NCBI GenBank assembly: GCA_015522095.1
Contig: WAMX01000052.1
Coordinates: 1 to 5,415, forward strand
Direction: 5' to 3'
Origin: Nanobdellati archaeon
GTDB lineage: Archaea; SpSt-1190
DNA length: 5,415 nt
In this document: positions 1 through 5,364 of the stretch, piece by piece
Position numbering within the stretch: the stretch's first letter is position 1
Layout: each line of letters opens with the position of its first letter
Made by a program: the position numbers and the translations under genes
The notes under the pieces: generated by a model
What the model saw: the letters and a program-made list of their open reading frames with translations, nothing else
What the model was told of the DNA's origin: nothing
Databases searched by the model: none

Positions 1-342
1 CCCCTCCCCGAGCGGGGAATGGCCCCCGTGATGGCGCGCGCCGACCACGCGGTGGCAGGGCACGAGGAGGGGGAAGGGATTGTGCCTGAGGGCTGCCACA
101 ACCTGCCGGACATGCAGGCCGGTGCTCGAGGCAAGCTCGCCGTAGGTTATGGTGGCGCCGCGGGGCACGGAAAGCAGGTGGAGGTAAACCTGCGGAAACC
201 TGTAGAGGAGCGGGTCAAAGCGAAGTCCCGTGGAGGGCCTGCGCGTTACCGTGCCCTCCAGGGAGTGAAAGCGGGCAGTCCTCTCGAGGTGGTCCTTTGA
301 AGGCGAGAAGGCGAGCACCGCCCCATCTTCAAGGAAGAACAT
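1..342 (-). CDS. ogt: O6-alkylguanine-DNA alkyltransferase, 3' end cut off by window edge
   Basis: Translating the minus strand from the ATG at 342-340 gives 114 open codons with no stop before the window edge. The protein would remove alkyl groups from O6-alkylguanine in DNA by suicidal transfer to a cysteine. Seen in sequence: the active-site motif PCHRVV with Cys96, the helix-turn-helix start TYGELA at 66-71, a candidate arginine finger Arg79 in VRQVVAALRHNP, and the wing start GARHHGGHSPLG. Cysteine at the active site argues for a true alkyltransferase rather than an alkyltransferase-like protein, which has Trp there. The segment between Tyr67 and Arg79 is two residues shorter than in the human enzyme. 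About 50 residues precede the DNA-binding domain, so the N-terminal domain is short. The ATG directly follows the TGA of the HAM1 gene in the same frame. An AGGAG lies 12 bases upstream, far for a ribosome site, and a TATA-like run lies at 362-370. The missing C-terminus lies beyond the left edge. Confidence 0.92.
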   Translation of the reverse strand, partial: MFFLEDGAVLAFSPSKDHLERTARFHSLEGTVTRRPSTGLRFDPLLYRFPQVYLHLLSVPRGATITYGELASSTGLHVRQVVAALRHNPFPLLVPCHRVVGARHHGGHSPLGEG

Positions 343-876
343 TCAAACTGGAGACTCCTGCTTTTTTAAGAGTTTGAAGAGCGTGCGGAAAGCCCTGAAC
401 CTGTGGGAGTTTTCGAGCTTGTAGAGGGGGTCCTCCGCGAAGGTCCTGCTGTGCCCGTCGGGGAGGAAGATGGGGTCATACCCGAACCCACCCGAGCCGC
501 GGGGCTCCACGACCTCCCCCCATATCTCGCCGCTCGCAACCAGCGGCCTGCCATCATAGTACACGGCCACGGTGCGAAAGCAGGCACGGGAGCCCTTTGC
601 GAGACGGACTATGCCCTCGCATCCGAGCTTCTGGAACACCCACTTTGAGTACTCCCCGGGAAAGCCATTGAGGTCCTCCACAAAGAATCCGGAATCCTCG
701 CATATGACGGGACCCACCCTCTCGAAGGCATCCCTTGCCTTTGCCAGGGCAACTTCCCTCAGGGAGCCCCGTATCTCGGGGAGGGAGAGATTTGCCCATT
801 CGAGGTGGAAGCCAAACTGCTCTGCAAGCCCCCTTACCTCCCTGAACTTGTGCTCGTTGCCTGTGAGAAATTTCAT
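343..876 (-). CDS. rdgB: HAM1/RdgB-family non-canonical purine NTP pyrophosphatase (ITP/XTP/dITP)
   Basis: The 177-residue protein matches the Ham1/RdgB/ITPase family in length and motifs. Family members hydrolyse ITP, dITP and XTP to the monophosphate plus pyrophosphate, keeping deaminated purines out of DNA and RNA; they act in the cytoplasm and need Mg2+. Seen in sequence: the N-terminal substrate loop FLTGNEHKF (3-11, Lys10), the metal/catalytic segment CEDSGFFVEDLNGFPGEYS (59-77, acidic residues Glu60 and Asp61), the base-recognition segment SGGFGYDPIF (128-137), and the C-terminal KLENSHR (153-159). The last motif differs from the usual EKN..SHR, but the lysine keeps its spacing to SHR. 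The ATG overlaps the antiporter TGA (ATGA, 873-876), so translational coupling is likely. Upstream sites are a weak AGGGG eight bases away and a GAGG two bases away, with no TATA-like box at the position used by other genes here. Its TGA is followed immediately by the alkyltransferase ATG. Confidence 0.96.
   Translation of the reverse strand: MKFLTGNEHKFREVRGLAEQFGFHLEWANLSLPEIRGSLREVALAKARDAFERVGPVICEDSGFFVEDLNGFPGEYSKWVFQKLGCEGIVRLAKGSRACFRTVAVYYDGRPLVASGEIWGEVVEPRGSGGFGYDPIFLPDGHSRTFAEDPLYKLENSHRFRAFRTLFKLLKKQESPV
362..370 (-). promoter_or_regulatory. possible internal TATA-like box before the alkyltransferase gene
   Basis: The minus strand reads CTTAAAAAA inside the 3' end of the HAM1 gene, centred close to 24.5 bases from the alkyltransferase ATG at 342. 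This matches the spacing at other genes in the window. It also encodes the ordinary Leu-Lys-Lys of the HAM1 tail, so it may be chance. It could give the repair gene an independent leaderless transcript. Confidence 0.3.
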
Positions 877-2366
877 AGCCTCAGCCCCTTCAGGAACTGC
901 GATATGTGGCGCCCGGCAAGCTTCTTTGGCACAACCACGAGGTCCGCCCCATATGCGCGGAAGCCCGCGATGTCCTCTTCCTTCTGGGAGATCAGGACAA
1001 CTATCGCCTCGGATTTCTTTGAGCGGAGGTACTCAAGCAGGGCAAGGTTGGAGTACCTGTCGGGCACGGTGGAGATTATTATGCGCGCATTCTCCGCGCC
1101 TATTGATTCGAGGAAGCCCACATCACCCACATCCCCGAGTATGGCATTCACCCCTCTGCTTTTGAGCTTCCGCACGCTGGAGGGCTTCGCATCCACAACA
1201 AGGATGTCCTTCCGCGAAAGCTCCTTCAGGATGTGCCCGCCCGTCGTGTGCGCGCCGAAGAGGAGGAAGTCGCCACTCGCGTCCGGGTCATACCTCCTGA
1301 CGGGGCTGAAGCGGAGGGAAAGCTGTAGGAGGAAGGGAGAGAGCAGCATGGAGAGCAGGACATTCAGGGCGACGACTGACACGAGCGAGTCGGGAACCAG
1401 CCCCGATGAGGAGGCAGTCCACGCGAGCACCAGGGAGAACTCGCTCAGGTTTGAGAGCGCAAAAGCGGAAACAAGGGCAACCCGGGGGGGATACCTGACG
1501 GCGAGCGAGGCGAGGAAGACCAGCAGGGGCGTTATGAGCAGCGGCACGGACAGCAGGGCAAGCTGGGAGATGCTGTCGAAGCGGACAAAGCTCCCGATGT
1601 AGAGGAAAAAGAGGAGGAGGAAAAAGTCCTTCAGGGGGCGGAACAGGCTCTCAAGCTCGTGCTTTGTTTCAACAAATGATAGGAAGAAGCCGGCGAGGAG
1701 GGCGCCCATGCCCGCGCTGAGCCCTATCCTGCTTGCAAGGGATGAGGAGGCTATGGCAAGCGAGACGGCAAGGACGAACAGTATCTCGAGGGAGCTTGTG
1801 TCGCGGGTCGAGATGAAGTTGAAGAGCCACTTCCCGGCAGTGAGGAGGGCGAGGAGGGCAAGAAGCCCGGCAAGGGAGAAGGAAGCCGAGGAGAAGAGGG
1901 ATATTGCAATGGCGGCGGCGATGTCCTGCATTATGAGGACACCCACAGCAACCTGACCCGGAGCCGAATCCATAAGTCCGCGGTCAAAGAGGGTCTTCAG
2001 CACGAGGGCCGTGCTCGAGAACATAAATGCAAGGGAGAGTGCAAGCCGGGGCGTGCCGGAGAACCCGAGCCATCCCGAGAGGAAGTAGGTGGCGAGGAAG
2101 GCGCCCCCCATCTGCACAAGGGCGATGGCGAGTATGCCATAGGATGACCGGAGGAGCGATGGAAGGTCCAGCTCAACCCCAACTATGAAAAGGAGCATTA
2201 TCACGCCGAACTCCGCAAACAGCGAGAGCTCACCGCTGCTCACTCCGAGCAGGGAGAGGAGGAGGCCGGCAAGGAGGTATGCGGGAGAGGGGGAAACCCG
2301 GAAAAGTGAGAGTGTGATGCCGAGGAGGGCGGCAGCCATGAGGAGAAGCGCGAGGGATTCAAGCAT
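873..2366 (-). CDS. CPA2-family (Kef-type) cation:proton antiporter with C-terminal TrkA-N domain
   Basis: The protein is 497 residues from the ATG at 2366-2364. Residues 1-350 are a succession of hydrophobic helices typical of the Na+/H+ exchanger fold of monovalent cation:proton antiporters-2. Seen in sequence: the conserved SSTALVLK (117-124) and the intramembrane MQDIA with Gln147-Asp148, the single-Asp form of Kef-like exchangers rather than the Asp-Asp pair of electrogenic NhaA/NapA types. Residues 365-480 form a TrkA-N/RCK Rossmann domain: DFLLFGAHTTGGHIL as a variant glycine-rich loop, VVDAKP with Asp392 for the nucleotide ribose, then NAILGDVGD and IISTVPD. It ends just after this domain and lacks a TrkA-C domain. 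It probably exchanges K+ or Na+ for H+ under NAD(H) control; the ion cannot be read from sequence. A TTG at 2420 in the same frame would add 18 polar residues and overlap the upstream gene. The ATG is preferred because a helix starts there and a TATA-like box lies about 24.5 bases upstream. Confidence 0.93.
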   Translation of the reverse strand: MLESLALLLMAAALLGITLSLFRVSPSPAYLLAGLLLSLLGVSSGELSLFAEFGVIMLLFIVGVELDLPSLLRSSYGILAIALVQMGGAFLATYFLSGWLGFSGTPRLALSLAFMFSSTALVLKTLFDRGLMDSAPGQVAVGVLIMQDIAAAIAISLFSSASFSLAGLLALLALLTAGKWLFNFISTRDTSSLEILFVLAVSLAIASSSLASRIGLSAGMGALLAGFFLSFVETKHELESLFRPLKDFFLLLFFLYIGSFVRFDSISQLALLSVPLLITPLLVFLASLAVRYPPRVALVSAFALSNLSEFSLVLAWTASSSGLVPDSLVSVVALNVLLSMLLSPFLLQLSLRFSPVRRYDPDASGDFLLFGAHTTGGHILKELSRKDILVVDAKPSSVRKLKSRGVNAILGDVGDVGFLESIGAENARIIISTVPDRYSNLALLEYLRSKKSEAIVVLISQKEEDIAGFRAYGADLVVVPKKLAGRHISQFLKGLRL

Positions 2367-2386
2367 AAGAGGATTTGGGAGGGGAG

Positions 2387-2394
2387 TAAAAAAG
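2387..2394 (-). promoter_or_regulatory. TATA-like box for the antiporter-HAM1-alkyltransferase unit
   Basis: The minus strand reads CTTTTTTA immediately after the TAG stop of the DUF2207-like gene. Its centre is about 24.5 bases from the A of the antiporter ATG at 2366, the same distance seen at the other leading genes here, so the transcript would be leaderless. There is no Shine-Dalgarno sequence in the gap. The T6 run could equally act as an oligo-T terminator for the upstream gene, and both roles are compatible. Confidence 0.5.
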
Positions 2395-3669
2395 CTATTC
2401 GATGAGGTCAAAGAGGGCAATGCGCGGGTCCTGTATATTTCTCAGGCGAATCCCCCTCTCGATGATGGTTCTTGCGGGGCCGTCGCTGTCAATCAGGGCC
2501 GCAAATACCAGCGGGTACAGCCAGTCCCCGTCGTGGCGGCGCAGCTCCGAGGGAGTCTCCACAAAGCGGCGGTAACCCTTCCAGCCCGCAAGCTCCCTGC
2601 GGGTGCCCTCGGAGTAGAGGCAGAAGGCGCGGGAGCTGAACGCAATGAACAGCCAGAAGAGGTTCACGAAGGAGAATATCAGGAGGCTCTGGCGGTAAAG
2701 GTGGAGGAACATCGGGGTGCGGATGTAGGACAGCAGGGCGGAGAAGGTCAGGGCAAGCTGGCCTGCCACGAAGAGCTGCCACGGGAAGCAGTCGTACTCC
2801 TTGCGGTCGGGGAATTTCAGCCCTGCGAGCTTTCGCCTGAATGCCGCACCGCGCTCGGCCCTGCGGACGGCGAGCCAGTCCCTGTCAAGCAGTATCTTCC
2901 CCCGGTGGGCGAAGTAGTCAAGGGCCTCGACGAGCTGCCTGGCAAATCCGCGGGCGGGGCGCGCAATTATCGTGATGGCGTCCCTCGATATGTCAAGGAA
3001 CCCGTGCGCCGCGAGCCAGAGTGCCTCCGCATTCAGCACGGCCTCCCTCCGCGCGGGAAGGAAAGATGCAAGCTCGTGGGGGCTCCTCGGCACGGGCGGC
3101 TCGCGGACAAGTCCGCCCGCGGGGACGGAATTCTTCCTTATGGCGTAAAGATAGAGGAGGAAGGCGAGGAATACCTCGAGGGACAGCGCAAGGTAGAGGC
3201 TGTAGAACCACCTTTCCTCCCTCGCGGACCACTCCTCATACCTGCCGTCGTAGGGGGAGGCAAGGAATATAGCCCGGCCGTATGCGGCGGGGAACACGGA
3301 GTAGTTCAGGGCGTCAATGTCGTAGCTCACGCGCACCGGCGGCCCCGAATAAAGCTGCCACGACCCCCGGGGAAGGGAGTATTTCACGGTCAGGGTGAAG
3401 GTCTGGTTGTAGTCGCAGGATATGTGCTGCCTGCCGTCATACGCGACAAACGCCTGCCCGGGGCAGTCAACCTCAAGGAGCCCGGCACCGCCCGGGAGGG
3501 TCCTGACATCGCCCGGTGCCATCAGCCAGGTTTCCTGCAGGGAGATGTTCTTTGAGACGGTCGCCCTGATGAAGACCGTCCGCCCCGGCGGCTGGAAATC
3601 CATAAGGGGAAGGAAGAGCAGGGAGAGGAAAAAGGGAAGCAGAATCACAAGGGCAGGGGGAAGCCTCAC
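2395..3669 (-). CDS. DUF2207-like membrane protein with secreted N-terminal domain
   Basis: The protein has 424 residues from a GTG directly preceded by an in-frame TGA, so no longer start exists. Residues 4-23 form a hydrophobic signal or anchor. Residues 24-154 look like an extracytoplasmic beta-rich domain with two cysteines (Cys69, Cys85) that might form a disulfide. A transmembrane helix spans about 155-176, followed by a cytoplasmic part with a PP..PRSPHELASFL linker and a small helical/winged-like section (LWLAAHGFLDIS, 217-228). Two further helices lie at about 296-315 and 326-347. The tail has AGWKGYRRFVET and WLYPLVFAALID. This order (outer domain, helix, proline linker, L..LA..GFL.I, helix pair, W..YRRF, W.Y....AL) is my recollection of the DUF2207 family, whose function is unknown. 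A TATA-like box lies 24.5 bases upstream, implying a leaderless transcript. The TAG stop lies 28 bases before the antiporter ATG. Family assignment is moderately sure; membrane topology is well supported. Confidence 0.8.
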   Translation of the reverse strand: MRLPPALVILLPFFLSLLFLPLMDFQPPGRTVFIRATVSKNISLQETWLMAPGDVRTLPGGAGLLEVDCPGQAFVAYDGRQHISCDYNQTFTLTVKYSLPRGSWQLYSGPPVRVSYDIDALNYSVFPAAYGRAIFLASPYDGRYEEWSAREERWFYSLYLALSLEVFLAFLLYLYAIRKNSVPAGGLVREPPVPRSPHELASFLPARREAVLNAEALWLAAHGFLDISRDAITIIARPARGFARQLVEALDYFAHRGKILLDRDWLAVRRAERGAAFRRKLAGLKFPDRKEYDCFPWQLFVAGQLALTFSALLSYIRTPMFLHLYRQSLLIFSFVNLFWLFIAFSSRAFCLYSEGTRRELAGWKGYRRFVETPSELRRHDGDWLYPLVFAALIDSDGPARTIIERGIRLRNIQDPRIALFDLIE

Positions 3670-3689
3670 TCAAGAAACAGGAAGGAGAA

Positions 3690-3698
3690 TTTAAATAT
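3690..3698 (-). promoter_or_regulatory. TATA-like box for the DUF2207-like gene
   Basis: The minus strand reads ATATTTAAA across the stop codon of the DUF167 gene. Its core is centred about 24.5 bases from the GTG at 3669. No Shine-Dalgarno-like purine run lies between; the gap is pyrimidine-rich (TTCTCCTTCCTGTTTCTTG). This suggests a leaderless mRNA starting at or next to the GTG, and would make the gene independently transcribed although it lies 21 bases after DUF167. Confidence 0.6.
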
Positions 3699-3897
3699 CC
3701 AACTCCACCAGCTTCTTCCGCGAGCTGTGGCCGCGCAGTATGCGCACCTTCGACTTCGGGATGGAAAAGTGCCGGGCGAGCAGCTCCACCAGCGCGGCGT
3801 TCGCCTTCCCCTTATCGGGAGGGGCCTTCACCCATGCCTCGCCATCCCCGAGCCTCTCAACGCTGGCGTTGGGATGCACCTTTATTTCGAGACGCAT
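3691..3897 (-). CDS. DUF167 (YggU-family) small conserved protein
   Basis: This is a 68-residue protein of the DUF167/YggU family, whose usual core is about 70-100 residues and whose biochemical role is not established. Seen in sequence: the N-terminal strand MRLEIKVHPNAS, the hallmark VKAPPDKGKANAALVELLA (23-41) and the C-terminal half IPKSKVRILRGHSSRKK, which matches the family's GH.SR.K signature. The first 41 bases overlap the 3' end of the PAP2 phosphatase gene in another frame. The ATG is favoured because the first beta strand starts at residue 2. Its ribosome site, GGAGG seven bases upstream, lies inside the phosphatase coding sequence, so the two are probably co-transcribed and translationally coupled. 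No TATA-like box occurs at the distance seen for leading genes. DUF167 genes often sit in housekeeping neighbourhoods, so this context does not define a function. Confidence 0.93.
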   Translation of the reverse strand: MRLEIKVHPNASVERLGDGEAWVKAPPDKGKANAALVELLARHFSIPKSKVRILRGHSSRKKLVELDI

Positions 3898-4291
3898 TCT
3901 GTTCCCTCCACGAGTAGAGCCAGTTCACGGCCAGCGCCAGTGCCAGCGAGCCCAGCACATCAAAGGGCCAGTGGACGAGCGCGACAATCCGCCCGATGGC
4001 GATGGTCCACGCCACGAGCCAGGTCCAGCCGCCCTGCGTGAGCGCTATTGCGAATGCCAGCGAGGAGTGATCGCTGGGGAAGGAATTGCCGTGGCCGCCG
4101 GAAATCAGCGGTTCCAGTCCGAGGGCGGCATAGGGGCGCGGGTGGGGGACCAGGGCGGATATGGTGGCGGAGAGCAGATATGTTGCAAGCGGCTGGATGA
4201 GCATCCGGGGCCTGCCTGCCCGAAGCCCGCGGTATGCGGCGTAGATGAAGAGGGGGTAGATGAGGTAGTCCGCAAGCAGCTGGAGCAGCAC
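3857..4291 (-). CDS. PAP2-superfamily membrane phosphatase (probable polyprenyl-diphosphate phosphatase)
   Basis: The 144-residue, strongly hydrophobic protein starts at a GTG, the first usable start after an upstream in-frame TAA. Seen in sequence: motif 1 remnant LVPHPRPY with Arg52-Pro53, motif 2 FPSDHSS (71-77) with the acid/base His75, and motif 3 GRIVALVHWPFD (100-111) with Arg101, the likely nucleophile His107 and Asp111. These are the lipid phosphatase/phosphotransferase signatures. By analogy with BcrC/PgpB-like enzymes it could dephosphorylate a polyprenyl (undecaprenyl- or dolichol-type) diphosphate carrier or another lipid phosphate at the membrane; the substrate is inferred. The lysine normally seven residues before the motif 1 Arg is Ser45, and motif 2 has PSDH instead of PSGH. 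Length is short, with about five or six helices, but all catalytic residues are present. The cytosolic tail is basic and overlaps the DUF167 gene by 41 bases. A minus-strand TATA-like box lies 24.5 bases upstream of the GTG. Confidence 0.9.
   Translation of the reverse strand: MLLQLLADYLIYPLFIYAAYRGLRAGRPRMLIQPLATYLLSATISALVPHPRPYAALGLEPLISGGHGNSFPSDHSSLAFAIALTQGGWTWLVAWTIAIGRIVALVHWPFDVLGSLALALAVNWLYSWREQNASRNKGASQRQR
3905..3909 (-). promoter_or_regulatory. strong Shine-Dalgarno site for DUF167 gene
   Basis: The minus strand reads GGAGG with seven bases (GAACAGA) before the ATG at 3897. It lies within the C-terminal coding region of the PAP2 phosphatase. It is the only canonical, well-spaced ribosome site in the window, and it serves an overlapping downstream cistron. 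Confidence 0.75.
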
Positions 4292-4311
4292 GCACTTAGA
4301 ACAGGCGCGGC

Positions 4312-4320
4312 TTAATAAAA
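4312..4320 (-). promoter_or_regulatory. TATA-like box for the PAP2-DUF167 unit
   Basis: The minus strand reads TTTTATTAA in otherwise GC-rich sequence. Its core is centred about 24.5-25.5 bases from the GTG at 4291. No Shine-Dalgarno sequence precedes the GTG, so a leaderless transcript starting at the GTG is the simplest reading. Only ten bases separate it from the divergent box of the 5A gene. Confidence 0.65.
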
Positions 4321-4330
4321 CCCATTAATC

Positions 4331-4338
4331 TTTTATAT
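4331..4338 (+). promoter_or_regulatory. TATA-like box for the translation factor 5A gene
   Basis: The plus strand reads TTTTATAT, a close match to the archaeal TATA consensus. It is centred about 24.5 bases from the A of the ATG at 4359, which predicts transcription starting at the start codon. A G-rich run (AGGGGG, 4347-4352) lies six bases before the ATG and could act as a weak ribosome site if transcription begins further upstream. Confidence 0.7.
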
Positions 4339-4358
4339 CCACGGGCAGGGGGCTTGGT

Positions 4359-4745
4359 ATGAGCAACATTACACTTGAGGAAGTTGTGAAGCTCCGGAAG
4401 GGCAGGTACATGATGATTGACGGACATCCCTGCAAGATACAGGACATACAGGTCAGCAAAACGGGGAAGCACGGGCACGCTAAGGCGCGCATAACGGGCG
4501 TGAGCCTGTTTGACGGGAGCAAGCATGTTGCGATGAAGCCATCAGACGAGCGCGTCGAGGTGCCGATAGTCGAGAAGAAGCAGGCGCAGGTCCTCTCCGT
4601 TGCGGGCAGGACGGTCCAGCTGATGGATGTCCAGTCCTATGAGACCTTCGAGCTTGAAATTCCGGAAGGGATGGAGCTGAATGCCGGCGACACCATCTTC
4701 TACTGGATAATACTGGGCAGGAAGCTCCTCGAGCGGGGTGATTAG
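4359..4745 (+). CDS. eif5A: Translation factor aIF5A (hypusine-containing)
   Basis: The 128-residue protein has the length and two-domain layout of archaeal IF5A, the homologue of eukaryotic eIF5A and bacterial EF-P. It binds the ribosome and helps peptide-bond formation at stalling sequences such as polyproline. Seen in sequence: an N-terminal SH3-like domain (about 1-68) with PCKIQDIQ and the loop SKTGKHGHAKAR (33-44), in which Lys37 is the expected site of deoxyhypusine/hypusine modification, then SLFDGSKH. The C-terminal OB-fold (about 70-128) has VQLMDVQSYETFELEIPEG. The modifying enzyme deoxyhypusine synthase is not in this window. The gene is divergent from the PAP2 gene, sharing a 67-base promoter region. 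It converges on the 200-residue gene, with overlapping stop codons. The C-terminal wording resembles DPANN-type proteins, an impression that would need a tree to support it. Confidence 0.98.
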   Translation: MSNITLEEVVKLRKGRYMMIDGHPCKIQDIQVSKTGKHGHAKARITGVSLFDGSKHVAMKPSDERVEVPIVEKKQAQVLSVAGRTVQLMDVQSYETFELEIPEGMELNAGDTIFYWIILGRKLLERGD

Positions 4746-5344
4746 CCCTCCCTCATCTTTATTATATTGCCGAAGATGTTTATCAAAATCGCGTCTGGCT
4801 CGTACTTCCTGAGGTTGAATTTCTCCTCGCTTTTTGACATGGCTGCGCCGAGATACATGCGGAAGACGCTTTCCCAGAGGGACTGGAGCCTTGCGAGCAC
4901 CGACTCCGTCAGGGGCCGGATGGAATGTGCCTTGACAAGGTTCAGCCCGCCGATGAACCCGAGGAGCTTGTAGCTTGGGCTCTCGGCGTATTCCACGATG
5001 AACTCCACCCCGAGAGCATTGCCCATATGGGTTGCCTCATCATACCACACAACAACCTTCGGCTTGTTAGGTCCCATCCGCTTGAGGAAGAACTCGACCT
5101 CAAAGGCACTCGCGGACATAAGCTCCTTGAAGAGGTCATCGCCCATCTGCTCGACCTCGACCATGCGGTGCGTCCCCGTCTTCGAGACAATGACCACGCG
5201 CGTCTTGCCTTCGGGCTCCACATTGATGGACTGCTTCGCGCTGCTGCGGAGTATCTCATTGAAGCGGAAAATGGCAGCCACGAGCTGCTGCTTGACATCC
5301 TTCACGCCCGCCCCGTAGGTGCTGCGCTTCACAAGCACTCCCAC
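4742..5344 (-). CDS. Unrecognised 200-residue soluble protein
   Basis: I do not recognise this protein. It has 200 residues, no cysteine, no signal peptide and no clear membrane helix, and looks like an alpha/beta cytoplasmic protein. An amphipathic helix covers about 12-37 (VKDVKQQLVAAIFRFNEIL). Probable beta strands follow at RVVIVSK (49-55) and MVEVEQM (61-67), an acidic helix at about 68-78, then FEVEFFLKRM and KVVVWYDEATHMG (96-108), GVEFIVEYAE (112-121), a glycine-containing stretch LLGFIGGLN (127-135), a long helix at 145-169 and the tail INIFGNIIKM. The repeated strand pattern could reflect a regulatory or binding fold; no catalytic motif stands out. The start is taken as the GTG at 5344, with in-frame GTGs also at 5338 and 5332. 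The first is favoured by a TATA-like box 24.5 bases upstream. An ATG at 5346 is out of frame and stops after five codons. The TAA stop overlaps the TAG of the convergent 5A gene. Confidence 0.85.
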   Translation of the reverse strand: MGVLVKRSTYGAGVKDVKQQLVAAIFRFNEILRSSAKQSINVEPEGKTRVVIVSKTGTHRMVEVEQMGDDLFKELMSASAFEVEFFLKRMGPNKPKVVVWYDEATHMGNALGVEFIVEYAESPSYKLLGFIGGLNLVKAHSIRPLTESVLARLQSLWESVFRMYLGAAMSKSEEKFNLRKYEPDAILINIFGNIIKMREG

Positions 5345-5364
5345 ATCAGGGAAAAACGGGGAGC

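Noticed and set aside
19..300. 93-codon plus-strand open frame at the left edge
   Set aside because: The minus strand here encodes the alkyltransferase with the PCHRV active site; the plus frame has no motif.
572..1165. 197-codon plus-strand open frame
   Set aside because: It is antisense to HAM1 and the antiporter, whose motifs (for example GFGYDPIF and the TrkA-N loop) are decisive.
805..1602. 265-codon plus-strand open frame
   Set aside because: It is antisense to the antiporter and HAM1 genes and is rich in Ser, Arg and Thr, with no recognisable motif. The minus strand has clear family motifs across the same span.
2185..3555. 456-codon plus-strand open frame
   Set aside because: It lies antisense to the DUF2207-like gene and the start of the antiporter. 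The translation is low-complexity (many Gly, Arg, Pro, Glu) without domain motifs, as expected from a GC-rich antisense frame.
3960..4295. 111-codon minus-strand frame starting at a GTG close to the PAP2 GTG
   Set aside because: It is an alternative frame over the PAP2 gene, rich in Pro, Arg and His; the PAP2 frame contains all catalytic motifs.
3740..4315. 191-codon plus-strand open frame
   Set aside because: It is antisense to DUF167 and PAP2, both of which have family signatures on the minus strand.
4942..5298. Ser/Arg-rich 118-codon minus-strand frame, and a plus-strand frame at 4925-5371
   Set aside because: Both overlap the 200-residue gene. Their composition is that of frame shadows, whereas the chosen frame has balanced composition, a predicted secondary structure pattern and a promoter-like box.
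5344..5346. ATG just upstream of the 200-residue gene's GTG start
   Set aside because: It is in a different frame and reaches a TGA after five codons.
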